DNA from: an uncultured Alphaproteobacteria bacterium
Lineage (GTDB): Bacteria; Pseudomonadota; Alphaproteobacteria; Rhodobacterales; Rhodobacteraceae
Assembly: GCA_902556405.1 (NCBI GenBank)
Contig: CACDWF010000009.1
Location: 1-64,000, forward strand
Length of the DNA: 64,000 nt
Direction: 5' to 3'
The translations under genes and the position numbers were made by a program. This document shows positions 30,971 to 40,672 of the stretch, piece after piece. Numbering within the stretch: the stretch's first letter is position 1; the number at the start of each line of letters is the position of its first letter. A model generated the notes under the pieces. That model was not told where the DNA came from, did no database searches, and worked only from the letters and a program-made list of their open reading frames with translations.

Positions 30971-30999
30971 GGCGTCTTTTTTTAAGGCGCCTTTTTTTT
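30971..30999 (+). terminator. Rho-independent terminator
   Basis: GGCGTCTT (30971-30978), T5 loop, AAGGCGCC (30984-30991) and eight T (30992-30999); eight pairs with one G-U. It ends the + strand psuK-psuG-DUF502 transcript and lies over the last codons and stop of mfd on the other strand. Confidence 0.9.
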
Positions 31000-33900
31000 A
31001 ATAAATTTCTCCATATTTTTCAAAAGGTTATAAGATATATTTAAAAGATTACCTTTTTTTGTTTTTATAAACAATTTTTCATTGGACGGCTTTATGTTGT
31101 TTTTATCTGATTCTATAAAAGCCAATAATCCAGCAATATTTTCTACTTTACCTTCTCTGAATTTAATAGTAACACCTTTTGCCCCAACTTCTAGCAATTC
31201 AATTTCAAGCAATTTACACTTTTCCTTTATTTTAAGAATATTGGCTAAATTAATAACATCACTAGGCAATTTACCAAATCGATCTATCAATTCTGCAAGC
31301 AGCGATTCCAATTGCACTCGATCATCAAAATTTGAGAGCCTACGGTAAAAACTTAACCTTAACCCTGAGTCTTTTATATAGTTCTCGGGAATTCTTGCTG
31401 TTACTGGAATTCTTATTACAGGAGCCCAATTTTCTTCAAGATTGGAACCATTAATGTCATGCTTGTTTAACTTTAAAGAGTTGATAGTTTTTTGTAACAT
31501 TTCTTGATATAATGAAACTCCAATCTCATTCACCTGACCAGTTTGTTCCTCTCCTAAGATATTTCCTGACCCTCTCATTTCCAAGTCTTGAGAAGATAGT
31601 GTAACGCCTGATACTAAGGAATTTAACTCTTTAATTAAATTCAAGCGTTTTTTAGCATTTTCAGTTAAGGATGCTTTTTCTTTTGTAACCAAATAGGCAA
31701 AGGCTCTTTTATTAGAACGGCCGACCCTTCCTCTTATCTGATACAATTGACTTAAACCGAATAACTCAGCCCTGTATATTATAATTGTGTTTGCTCTTTG
31801 AATATCAAGGCCGCTTCCCACAATATTTGTTGAGACAAGAAGATCAAACTGTCCATAGTAAAACGCTGAAATAGTTTTTTCCAACTCTGTGTTACTGGTT
31901 TTTCCAGTAGCAACCATATACTGCGCTTCGGGCACAAAGTAGTTAAGAAATTCTTCTATAGGACGTATATCTTTTATTCTCGGGACAACAAAAAATACTT
32001 GCCCATCTCTCTTGATCTCGCGCATTATTGCGGATCTTATAGTACCCTGGTCAAAATCGATAACATTTGTTTCAATAGGCATTCTGTTTTTGGGTGGAGT
32101 ATTAATTAACGACAGATCTCTTATTCCTGAAAAAGCCATTTGAAGAGTTCTCGGTATAGGAGTGGCTGATAAAGTTAAAACATGTACTTTGGGGAATAGA
32201 GATTTTAGCTGTTCTTTTTGATTAACCCCGAAACTTTGCTCTTCATCTATAATCACCAAACCGAGATCATTAAACTTGATATTTTTATTGATAACACTGT
32301 GTGTTCCAATCAAAATATCAATATCCCCAGTAGAAAGCTCCTTTTCTATTTGATCTATTTCCACTGCCTTGGTTAATCGCGAGAGCATTTTTATTTTAAT
32401 GGGGTAACCATCAAATCGCTTTTCAAAAATTTCGGCATGCTGTTTCGCTAATAACGTAGTGGGAGCCGCCACCACAACTTGCTTATTCTCTGTTAACATT
32501 ATAAACGAAGCCCTTATTGCTACCTCCGTTTTCCCAAAGCCCACATCACCACAAATCAACCTGTCCATGGGATTTCCATTAGACAAGTCTTTGACTACAT
32601 CACTTATTGCTTGCAACTGATCAGGAGTCTCTTCGTAAGGAAACCGATCACAGAATTCTTGAAAAAGATCCTTTTGTAAAGAAATCTTCTTTGTTTTCAC
32701 AAGTTTTCTTTCTGCGGCGACCTTTATCAATTTTTCAGCGATTAACTTAATTTTATTTTTTGCTGTTGCCTTTCTCATCTGCCAATTTGCAGATCCTAGC
32801 TTATCTAACTTTGCATCGGAAAGACCCAACTGTGATATAAGTTCTATATTTTCAACAGGCAGAAATATTTTATCAGAACCTGAATAATTAATTTCAAGGA
32901 AATCGTTATTAACCCCATTGATCTCAAAATTTTTAAGCCCCATAAACATCCCAATCCCGTAATCTATATGAACAACAAGATCTTTTATACTCAGTGAATG
33001 TAAATCTTCAAAAACAGAGGTTAGTTTGCGAACCTTTGCAGCCCGTCCACTTCTTAATTTGCCTCCAAAAACTGCTTTTTCGGTTATAATTTCAAACTGA
33101 GATGTTGAAAACCCTGTGTCTAACTGAGACACTGTATAGTAAATTTGCCTAGGAGAGTCATATATCTGATTAATGTTATCTATTTTTCTCACAATGTTTA
33201 AATTATGCTCCTTTAATACACTGATAAGTCTTTTTATTGATCCTTCAGAATGACCTGATATAACCATTGAACGTTTTTTCACCCGCTCCTTTAAATACTT
33301 TACTACCTCGTTAAATAGAGAAATGTCTTGTTTATTTCGTTCTACTGCAAAATCTTTAGTAGAAGAATATGTTGTTTTTAATTTATTTGAAACAATACGA
33401 TCAATTTTATTAATATGATAAAAACGAATAGCTTTTCTAAATGCCGACGGAGACAGGTAATGGGAAGAAGGCTCCAATACAGAGAGTTTATTGTCATTAT
33501 TGCTAATAGCCTTCAGATCAAAATTTCTGTTCTCAACTATCTGCTCCCATTTATTCTCAACCATTTGTTGAAGATCGTTATCATATGATAATGAGGCTCC
33601 GCTAAAAACTGAAAATATTGGTTCTAGTTTTGGATTAAATAAAGGTAGCCAATGCTCTATTCCTTCAACCAATACTTTGTCTGAAATTGAATTATAAACT
33701 CTATCATTCGTTTTTATTGTACCTATAGATCTTCGATAATTTTGCCTAAATATATCAATCGATTGCTCATCCAATATTATCTCCGATACTGGAAATATTT
33801 TTACATTATTTACCGATCCGTTGGATCTCTGACTCGATGGATCAAAAGTTCTTATTTTTTCTAACTTCGTTCCAAAGAAATCTAGCCTGATGGGATATTT

Positions 33901-34401
33901 TACTTCGGGTACAAATATATCAAGTATACCTCCCCTAACAGCATATTCTCCCACTGAATATACGTTCTCTTGCCTTGAATAACCAATTTTTTCAAGCCAT
34001 TCAATAAGTCTCAAAAAATCGACTTCTTGATTTATATCAAGAGAAAAGCTTTTTACACTACTCTCTGTAACAGGAACAATTTTCTGCAGGATGCTATCAA
34101 TTGACATTAAAATAATTTTACGATTTTTACTTTCCCTTCTTGAGGCCCTAAGAGCGCTATACCTTTTAGATACAAGTTCTTTTCTAGGGGAAATATTGCT
34201 ATAAGGAAAACAGTCCCAGGACGGATAAACTATTACATCTAATTCATTATTAAAAAATTTAAGGTTATCAGAAAACTGTTTCAACTCTCCTTCACGACTA
34301 AGAAGGTGTATATGCGTATATTTATCAGAAACTTCAAATATCTTTGACAGAGCGAAAGCTTGAAATTCCTTGCTGTAATTTTCAATAAATTTATTTTTCA
34401 T
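30982..34401 (-). CDS. mfd: Transcription-repair coupling factor
   Basis: ATP-dependent translocase that removes stalled RNA polymerase and recruits UvrA. UvrB-like N-terminal region (EYAVRGGILDIFVPE), RNA-polymerase interaction domain (about 480-560; LVHIDYGIGMFMGL), RecG-like SF2 motor with Walker A CGDVGFGKTEVA, DEEQ box IIDEEQSFGV and TLSATPIPRTL, and the C-terminal TRCF domain. 1139 aa. ATG start, divergent from hemB. Confidence 0.97.
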   Translation of the reverse strand: MKNKFIENYSKEFQAFALSKIFEVSDKYTHIHLLSREGELKQFSDNLKFFNNELDVIVYPSWDCFPYSNISPRKELVSKRYSALRASRRESKNRKIILMSIDSILQKIVPVTESSVKSFSLDINQEVDFLRLIEWLEKIGYSRQENVYSVGEYAVRGGILDIFVPEVKYPIRLDFFGTKLEKIRTFDPSSQRSNGSVNNVKIFPVSEIILDEQSIDIFRQNYRRSIGTIKTNDRVYNSISDKVLVEGIEHWLPLFNPKLEPIFSVFSGASLSYDNDLQQMVENKWEQIVENRNFDLKAISNNDNKLSVLEPSSHYLSPSAFRKAIRFYHINKIDRIVSNKLKTTYSSTKDFAVERNKQDISLFNEVVKYLKERVKKRSMVISGHSEGSIKRLISVLKEHNLNIVRKIDNINQIYDSPRQIYYTVSQLDTGFSTSQFEIITEKAVFGGKLRSGRAAKVRKLTSVFEDLHSLSIKDLVVHIDYGIGMFMGLKNFEINGVNNDFLEINYSGSDKIFLPVENIELISQLGLSDAKLDKLGSANWQMRKATAKNKIKLIAEKLIKVAAERKLVKTKKISLQKDLFQEFCDRFPYEETPDQLQAISDVVKDLSNGNPMDRLICGDVGFGKTEVAIRASFIMLTENKQVVVAAPTTLLAKQHAEIFEKRFDGYPIKIKMLSRLTKAVEIDQIEKELSTGDIDILIGTHSVINKNIKFNDLGLVIIDEEQSFGVNQKEQLKSLFPKVHVLTLSATPIPRTLQMAFSGIRDLSLINTPPKNRMPIETNVIDFDQGTIRSAIMREIKRDGQVFFVVPRIKDIRPIEEFLNYFVPEAQYMVATGKTSNTELEKTISAFYYGQFDLLVSTNIVGSGLDIQRANTIIIYRAELFGLSQLYQIRGRVGRSNKRAFAYLVTKEKASLTENAKKRLNLIKELNSLVSGVTLSSQDLEMRGSGNILGEEQTGQVNEIGVSLYQEMLQKTINSLKLNKHDINGSNLEENWAPVIRIPVTARIPENYIKDSGLRLSFYRRLSNFDDRVQLESLLAELIDRFGKLPSDVINLANILKIKEKCKLLEIELLEVGAKGVTIKFREGKVENIAGLLAFIESDKNNIKPSNEKLFIKTKKGNLLNISYNLLKNMEKFIKKKAP

Positions 34402-34482
34402 TCAATTTCTCTAATAAAGTTATTGCTGATTAAAAGAATAAAAACTACACTATTTTTAAAATTTTTATTGGCAAGGATAATT

Positions 34483-35484
34483 ATGATATTAAGTAGCTTT
34501 CCCAATAGAAGGGGAAGAAGATTAAGGCAGAATAGTCATATTCGAGCCTTAATAAGAGAGACAAGCCTAAGTAAGTCTGATCTGATTTGCCCCATATTTG
34601 TGAGAGAAGGAGAAAATATCATTGAGAAAATTCCTTCGATGCCTGGAGTATACAGATATTCAATAGATACTCTGATTACCTATGTTGAGAAATTAATTAG
34701 TTGTGGAATATTGACTATAGCACTGTTTCCATTAACGCCATCCGATAAAAAATCTTCTAGTTGTGAAGAAGCTTGGAATCCAGAAAACTTAGTAAATATT
34801 GCAACACGGCAACTAAAACAAAATTTCCCTGAGCTTATTATAATGCTAGATGTAGCTCTTGACCCTTATAATTCTGATGGCCACGATGGGCTTCTTGTTG
34901 AAGGAAAAATAATTAATGATGAAACCTTAGTCGCTCTAGAAAAACAAGCATTGGTACAAGCTCAAGCAGGAGCAGATATACTTGGTCCTTCTGATATGAT
35001 GGACGGAAGGATAAAAGCTATAAGATTAGCGCTTGAAAAAAAAGGTTTTAACGACACGCTAATTATGTCATATGCAGCAAAATTTGCCTCAGCTTTCTAC
35101 GGACCATTTAGAGATGCAGTTGGAGCAAAAGGGTTGCTAAAGGGTGACAAAAAAACTTATCAAATTGACCCATCAAATAAGGAAGAGTCGTTGCGAGAAG
35201 TTGGAGAGGATATATTAGAGGGAGCAGATATGGTTATGGTTAAACCGGGGATGCCATATCTCGACATCATTTCAGAGGTAAAACAAAAATTTAACTTTCC
35301 AACGTTTGCTTACCAGGTTTCTGGAGAATACTCAATGTTGAGAGGTGCAATTGAAAATAATTGGCTTGAAAAAGATAAGACAATCATTGAAAGCCTTACT
35401 TGTTTTAAAAGAGCAGGTTGTGATGGTATTTTGACATATTTTGCACCAGAAGCTGCAAAAATTTTAGATGAAAATAGTAAATAA
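34483..35484 (+). CDS. hemB: Delta-aminolevulinic acid dehydratase (porphobilinogen synthase)
   Basis: Condenses two 5-aminolevulinates to porphobilinogen for haem. Catalytic lysines in SYAAKFASAFYGPFRDA and MVKPGMPYLD. The metal region reads DVALDPYNSDGHDG, with aspartates where zinc-type enzymes have cysteines, so this is the magnesium-dependent type. I use ATG 34483 (MILSSFPN) with AAGGA at 34473; the longer ORF from 34360 adds a non-family leader overlapping mfd. About 333 aa. Confidence 0.95.
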   Translation: MILSSFPNRRGRRLRQNSHIRALIRETSLSKSDLICPIFVREGENIIEKIPSMPGVYRYSIDTLITYVEKLISCGILTIALFPLTPSDKKSSSCEEAWNPENLVNIATRQLKQNFPELIIMLDVALDPYNSDGHDGLLVEGKIINDETLVALEKQALVQAQAGADILGPSDMMDGRIKAIRLALEKKGFNDTLIMSYAAKFASAFYGPFRDAVGAKGLLKGDKKTYQIDPSNKEESLREVGEDILEGADMVMVKPGMPYLDIISEVKQKFNFPTFAYQVSGEYSMLRGAIENNWLEKDKTIIESLTCFKRAGCDGILTYFAPEAAKILDENSK

Positions 35485-35488
35485 TAAA

Positions 35489-36058
35489 ATGATTAAAAAC
35501 ATACTAATAAACAAAATAAGGACCAATATTTTTTTGTCGATTATCACTTTTTTTCTATTATCATGTCAGACTACAGACCAAAAGAACAGCGGTAGCGTTA
35601 TCAACAGAGATGCCGAGTTTGTTTTACAAAATTTATTTGAAATTGATCCCGACACAATAAGCATATACAAAAATGCCCCGGCAACACTTATTATACCGAA
35701 AATTACTAAAGCAGGGCTTGTGCTTGGTGGTGCATATGGTGAAGGAGTTCTACGAATAAATGAGGCACCAGTTGATTATTATTCATTGGCCTCTGCCTCA
35801 TACGGCCCGCAAATAGGAGCTAAACAATATTCCAATATCATTTTTTTCATGACAGAAGAAGCTTTACAAAAGTTCAGAGTTAAAGATGGCTGGGAGCTGG
35901 GAGCTGATGCTGAGGTGGTATTCAGAAACAAAGGTTATTCAATAGGCGTTAGCTCCAAAACAATCTCTAAACCTGTCTATGCTATAGTATTTGATCAAAG
36001 AGGTCTCTTAGCAGGCACCTCATTAGTTGGAGCAAAGTTTTCAAGATTGATTAGGTAA
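35489..36058 (+). CDS. SYLF (Ysc84-like) domain lipoprotein
   Basis: Signal peptide with lipobox LLSC (about residues 23-26), so probably a lipoprotein. The rest is one SYLF/Ysc84 domain: PATLIIPKITKAGLVLGGAYGEGVL, YYSLASASYGPQIGAKQYS and the C-terminal GLLAGTSLVGAKF. SYLF domains bind lipids in eukaryotes; the bacterial role is unknown. ATG 35489 lies 4 bases after hemB; the earlier start at 35468 overlaps hemB and breaks the signal peptide. Confidence 0.85.
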   Translation: MIKNILINKIRTNIFLSIITFFLLSCQTTDQKNSGSVINRDAEFVLQNLFEIDPDTISIYKNAPATLIIPKITKAGLVLGGAYGEGVLRINEAPVDYYSLASASYGPQIGAKQYSNIIFFMTEEALQKFRVKDGWELGADAEVVFRNKGYSIGVSSKTISKPVYAIVFDQRGLLAGTSLVGAKFSRLIR

Positions 36059-36063
36059 GATAC

Positions 36064-36930
36064 TCAGCTATCAAACCTTGTCAAAAGACTCGAAGTATCA
36101 AATTTAGAGCCACCATTTCTTTGAACTTCAGAATAGAATTGATTTACTATCGAAGTTATAGGCAATGATATGTCATTATTACCAGCGTGATCGAGGCATA
36201 TTCCGAGGTCTTTTCTCATTAGTTTTACAGCAAAACCAAAATCAAATTTACGATCGACCATTGTCTCTCCTCTGTTAGTGAGCTGCCAACTCCCAGCTGC
36301 ACCTTGAGAAATTGCACCCAATACCTTCTTAGTGTCTAACCCGCTCTTTTCGGAAAAAGAAATTGCCTCAGAAAGAGCTTGAATAAGTCCTGCAATGCAG
36401 ATTTGATTAACCATCTTGGCTAATTGCCCTTTTCCTGGTCCTCCAATTAAAGTGATATTTTTCGCGTACGCTCTTATTATTGAATTTATTCTATCAAATA
36501 TTAAATTTTCACCACCAATCATTACCGTCAATTCCCCCTTTAGAGCACCAACTTCTCCTCCTGACACAGGAGCGTCTAAAAAATGTATGTTGTACTTTTT
36601 CGCGACTTCCGACAGCTCGATAGCGATGTCAGATGATGTTGTAGTATGATCAACAAACACGCTACCGGCTTTCATTCCTGAGAAAGCTTTATCATGCCCT
36701 AAAGTTATATCTCTCAAATCCGAGTCATTGCCAACACAACTAAAGACTATATCGCTATCTGCAACAGCTTCACTTACAGAAGTGGAATAATTTCCAGCAT
36801 ATTTTTTAATCCACAACTTTGATTTTTCTTCTGATCTATTATAAACCGTTACTTTGTACCCCTGGTTTGAAAGATGCCCTGCCATTGGGAAGCCCATTAC
36901 CCCTAATCCAATAAAGGTTATTTTTTTCAT
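36064..36930 (-). CDS. NAD(P)-dependent beta-hydroxyacid dehydrogenase
   Basis: 3-hydroxyisobutyrate / tartronate-semialdehyde reductase superfamily. Rossmann motif FIGLGVMGFPMAGHL, substrate motif FLDAPVSGGEVGA, catalytic lysine region GPGKGQLAKMVNQ. 288 aa. Isolated between a lipoprotein gene and a divergent acylase gene, so the substrate cannot be inferred; tartronate semialdehyde or 3-hydroxyisobutyrate are both possible. Confidence 0.85.
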   Translation of the reverse strand: MKKITFIGLGVMGFPMAGHLSNQGYKVTVYNRSEEKSKLWIKKYAGNYSTSVSEAVADSDIVFSCVGNDSDLRDITLGHDKAFSGMKAGSVFVDHTTTSSDIAIELSEVAKKYNIHFLDAPVSGGEVGALKGELTVMIGGENLIFDRINSIIRAYAKNITLIGGPGKGQLAKMVNQICIAGLIQALSEAISFSEKSGLDTKKVLGAISQGAAGSWQLTNRGETMVDRKFDFGFAVKLMRKDLGICLDHAGNNDISLPITSIVNQFYSEVQRNGGSKFDTSSLLTRFDS

Positions 36931-37000
36931 AACTTAATCCTAAATAATTGAACAATAATGTCAGTATAATATAATCTTACTTGTTAAAAAAGTTGATATA

Positions 37001-39463
37001 ATGAAAATACTCCTCAAAGCCTTGCCATTTCTATTCATGGCATTGACCTTCATTTTTCTGATAACCTCAGGATTTTTCTTTTATTTAAGTTACCAATCCT
37101 TACCAAACTATAATAAGAATTTGTATTCTACTGATATTAAATCAAAAGTGTTTATAAAACGCGACTCGTATGCAGTTCCACACATAAAAGGCAGCAACGA
37201 TCAAGAAACATTTTTTGGGTTGGGATACGCGCATGCACAAGAACGACTTTGGCAGATGACTTATCTTAAACGCTTATCCCAAGGTCGTTTATCTGAGATT
37301 GGAGGTCAAGATACAGTACTTCTCGACTCATTTATGAAATCTGTAGATCTACAAATATTAGCAAAGCAGATATATCAGAACTTACCTACAGACTTACAGA
37401 ATATTTTATCATTCTATTCAAAGGGAGTTAATTTTAGACTGGAAGAAATCCAAAATAAGGGGTTAGGGCGTGGGTCTCCAGAGTTCTTTTTTCATTCTCC
37501 TGAGGTAACTCCATGGAGCCCTATAGACTGTTTGACTATATTTAAATTAATTGAATTTATGTCTTCTAATAAAATATTAACAGAAATAGAGCATACATCT
37601 TTACTGTTTTCCAGTGCAGCTGACAGTAAATTGAACCATTTGATAAGTGACTCAACCCTTCTGCGTTCAAAACTTGGTGAAGTAAGATCAAAAATAAATG
37701 AAAGGAAGCTTAACATAGAAAAAGAACAAAACCATTTTACCCAATCCAATTTTTTTACCCCCCAAAACGCCGGATTTTATTCTAACGTATTTGCAGCAGA
37801 TGGTAGCAGAACAGCTTCAAAGAAATCCCTAATACTAGCAAATTTATTCCTGCCTTTATCTTCACCATCATTATGGATGCTCGCCCATCTTGATCTCTCG
37901 GGAAGTTCAGTTGTAGGAGCAACAATCCCAGGCATACCGATAATTTTTTCTGGAAAGAACGATAGGTTGGCATGGGGGGCCTCTTTTTCATTCATAGACG
38001 ATCAAGATCTTTATTTTGAAAAGATAAACCCTGAAAATAAAGAAGAATACCTTTCACCTTTGGGGTACAAACGATTTACGATTCAAAAAAAATTAATAAA
38101 GGTAAAAGATAGCTCTACAGTCAGTTTCTCAGTGAGGAGAACTGAAAATCGCGTAATAATTCCTCATCAAATATATGGAATGCAATCTTTAGTTCCTAAT
38201 GGTTTTCGTATTTCTCTAGCTTGGTCAGGGTTTAACAAAAATGATAAGACTCTCGAGACTTTTATAAAGTTAATGTCTGCCAAAAAATTTGATGAATTTA
38301 AAGCTACTATGCCGCTTAATAATAGCTTCAATTTAATTTTAGTTATTGCTGAAGAAACAGAAATACATTCTGTTTTTCTAGGGAATGCGCCTAAAAGGGC
38401 ACAGGGAAATGAAACAAACGGACTGGTAATTACACCTGGCTGGAAGTTTTTAAATCAATGGCTACCAGAATTGAAGGAAGAAGATAAGCTAATTACTCTT
38501 TCTAATAAAAATGGCGTAATTTTGAACACAAATAATAGCTTTTTAAAAGAAGGCTCACAAAATCATTTAAGTTTTAACTGGGGAGATGAACAAAGACTTC
38601 TTAGAGCAACTAAAATGCTTAATAATAGAGAGTTTCATAGTTCTGAAAGCTTTAAGGAAATGCAAAATGATTTTGTTTCTGAACCTGCTCGTACTTTATT
38701 ACCTCTTATGGGAAAAGAACTTTGGTTTCAGTATGACAATAATGATCCAGATGACATCAATGACATCAAGACCCGTAGCCTTGAGCTTCTAACAAATTGG
38801 AATGGTGATATGATGACGGGCTCACCTGAGCCACTCATTTATGCAACATGGGTTGAAACATTTAAAAAAATGCTTCTTGAAGATGAATTGAATTTTAACT
38901 TTTTCTCTTTAAACACCATCAGTCCACTCTTTTTAGAAAAAGTACTTAGAAATTACGAAAACGCTGGTACCTGGTGTGATATAAAACATTCTGATAACAT
39001 CGAAACATGTGCTGAATTGTCTAAAAAATCACTTACAAAAAGTCTTCGGAAATTAAAAGACGCTTATGGAGCTGATGTGGACAAATGGAGATGGGGCAAC
39101 GAGAGAAGAATTAAGCACCCTTCTTACTCTGTAGGCGGCACTCTAATTCCAAAGTTCTTACTAGAAATATCGACTGAGATACCTGGAAATACTCATACTT
39201 TAAATTCAACCAAGTTAATTGACCGCTCTATAAACGGAGAAGCAAAGTCTAGTTCATTTAAAATGATAATCGATTTTTCTTCACCAAATAAAAACATGTT
39301 CATTCTTTCTTCTGGACAAAGCGGCCATATGATATCACGACATTATGATGATCAAACAAATCTCTGGAAAAATGGTAAGTATTTATATTTATCTGGAACT
39401 AGGGGTGTAATATTAGGTGGATCGAAGGGGGAGATTATAATCAATCCTCCTTTAACCGAATAG
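37001..39463 (+). CDS. Penicillin-acylase family Ntn hydrolase, membrane anchored
   Basis: N-terminal helix (about 5-30) anchors a periplasmic enzyme of the penicillin amidase S45 family. The alpha-chain motif FGLGYAHAQERLWQM is at about 72-87. The expected autocatalytic break leaves Ser261 (SNVFAADGSRTAS) as the N-terminal nucleophile, in place of the usual SNNW. 820 aa, family length. Members hydrolyse beta-lactam side chains, acyl-homoserine lactones or other N-acyl amides; the substrate here is unknown. Its stop overlaps the convergent sufS stop by 12 bases. Confidence 0.85.
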   Translation: MKILLKALPFLFMALTFIFLITSGFFFYLSYQSLPNYNKNLYSTDIKSKVFIKRDSYAVPHIKGSNDQETFFGLGYAHAQERLWQMTYLKRLSQGRLSEIGGQDTVLLDSFMKSVDLQILAKQIYQNLPTDLQNILSFYSKGVNFRLEEIQNKGLGRGSPEFFFHSPEVTPWSPIDCLTIFKLIEFMSSNKILTEIEHTSLLFSSAADSKLNHLISDSTLLRSKLGEVRSKINERKLNIEKEQNHFTQSNFFTPQNAGFYSNVFAADGSRTASKKSLILANLFLPLSSPSLWMLAHLDLSGSSVVGATIPGIPIIFSGKNDRLAWGASFSFIDDQDLYFEKINPENKEEYLSPLGYKRFTIQKKLIKVKDSSTVSFSVRRTENRVIIPHQIYGMQSLVPNGFRISLAWSGFNKNDKTLETFIKLMSAKKFDEFKATMPLNNSFNLILVIAEETEIHSVFLGNAPKRAQGNETNGLVITPGWKFLNQWLPELKEEDKLITLSNKNGVILNTNNSFLKEGSQNHLSFNWGDEQRLLRATKMLNNREFHSSESFKEMQNDFVSEPARTLLPLMGKELWFQYDNNDPDDINDIKTRSLELLTNWNGDMMTGSPEPLIYATWVETFKKMLLEDELNFNFFSLNTISPLFLEKVLRNYENAGTWCDIKHSDNIETCAELSKKSLTKSLRKLKDAYGADVDKWRWGNERRIKHPSYSVGGTLIPKFLLEISTEIPGNTHTLNSTKLIDRSINGEAKSSSFKMIIDFSSPNKNMFILSSGQSGHMISRHYDDQTNLWKNGKYLYLSGTRGVILGGSKGEIIINPPLTE

Positions 39464-40672
39464 TTTTTTACATTTTTTTAACGAGTCAATAAGTGTATCG
39501 ATTTCCTGCGCAGTATTGTACAAAGCCAGGCTTGATCTACAAGTAGCAGGTACTCCAATGAAATTCATTAAAGGTTGTGCGCAATGATGACCAGACCGAA
39601 CTGCGACACCATTTGTATCTAATATTGTAGCTATATCATGTGCATGCGCATTTCCTTGCATAGAGAAAGAAAAAATAGCAAGGTTATCTTTATGAAAACA
39701 ATGTCGAACCAACCAATCCAGCTTTTCTAACTCAGTTCTTGTATATTCCGATATTGACTTTTCATACTCTAAAACTGATTTTCTATCCAGATCCTGGATA
39801 AAGTCTATAGCTGCACCAAGACCAATTATTTCTGCAATCCCTGGTGTACCAGCCTCAAATAAAAACGGAGCCTCATTATATGTTACATCGTCCTTTGAGA
39901 CATTTCTTATCATCTCTCCTCCCCCTAAAAATGGTACCATTTCGGATATTCTTTTTTTATTTACATAAAGAACTCCCGTACCAGTTGGCGCAAAAATTTT
40001 ATGCCCTGTAAATGTGTAAAAGTCGCATCCGATGGCGTCGACATCGACTTCTAAGTGAACAATAGCTTGGGAGCCGTCTATTACACTCACTATTCCCCTT
40101 TCCTGCAACTCTTTGCATAAATTCTTAACATCAATAATAGAACCAAAGACATTAGACATATGGGTTATGCATACCATTTTTGTTTTTGACGAAATTTTTG
40201 TGTTGATCATATCAATTGAGATTTGACCATTTTCGTCTGGATCAACCCAAATAAGTTTTATACCTTTTCGAGCTCTTAAAAAATGCCAGGGAACTATGTT
40301 AGCATGATGCTCTAATGTAGTGAGAATAATCTCGTCACCTGGTCCAAGATTTTGATAAGCCCAAGCATATGAAATCAAATTCAATGCCTCGGTAGAACCA
40401 GATGTAAATACTATCTCTTCTTGGTAAGCAGCCCCTACGAAATCCTTAACTTTTCCTCTTACTGCCTCAAAGTTCTCAGTTGCTAGGTTCGACAAAAAAT
40501 GTAACCCTCTATGAACATTTGAATACTCATTCTGATAACAGTTTTTGACAGCTTCTATCACTGAAATAGGTTTTTGTGAGGATGCACCGTTATCTAAATA
40601 AACTAATGGCTTACCATTGACTTTTTTAGATAGTATTGGGAATTCTTTCCTGAATTCGGATACTTCAAACAT
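39452..40672 (-). CDS. sufS: Cysteine desulfurase SufS
   Basis: PLP enzyme delivering persulfide sulfur for Fe-S assembly. Type II desulfurase: catalytic cysteine in VRSGHHCAQPL, PLP lysine in FTGHKIFAPTG, ELEH-like LTTLEHHANIVPW. ATG 40672 (MFEVSEF) overlaps the upstream membrane gene by 8 bases. Last gene of the iscR-suf operon. About 406 aa. No sufE or sufU partner follows in this operon. Confidence 0.95.
   Translation of the reverse strand: MFEVSEFRKEFPILSKKVNGKPLVYLDNGASSQKPISVIEAVKNCYQNEYSNVHRGLHFLSNLATENFEAVRGKVKDFVGAAYQEEIVFTSGSTEALNLISYAWAYQNLGPGDEIILTTLEHHANIVPWHFLRARKGIKLIWVDPDENGQISIDMINTKISSKTKMVCITHMSNVFGSIIDVKNLCKELQERGIVSVIDGSQAIVHLEVDVDAIGCDFYTFTGHKIFAPTGTGVLYVNKKRISEMVPFLGGGEMIRNVSKDDVTYNEAPFLFEAGTPGIAEIIGLGAAIDFIQDLDRKSVLEYEKSISEYTRTELEKLDWLVRHCFHKDNLAIFSFSMQGNAHAHDIATILDTNGVAVRSGHHCAQPLMNFIGVPATCRSSLALYNTAQEIDTLIDSLKKCKKLFG

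Noticed and set aside
36931-37000. TATAATATAAT between the dehydrogenase and acylase genes as a promoter
   Set aside because: The -10 is good but no -35 occurs at a suitable distance on either strand, so I did not list it.
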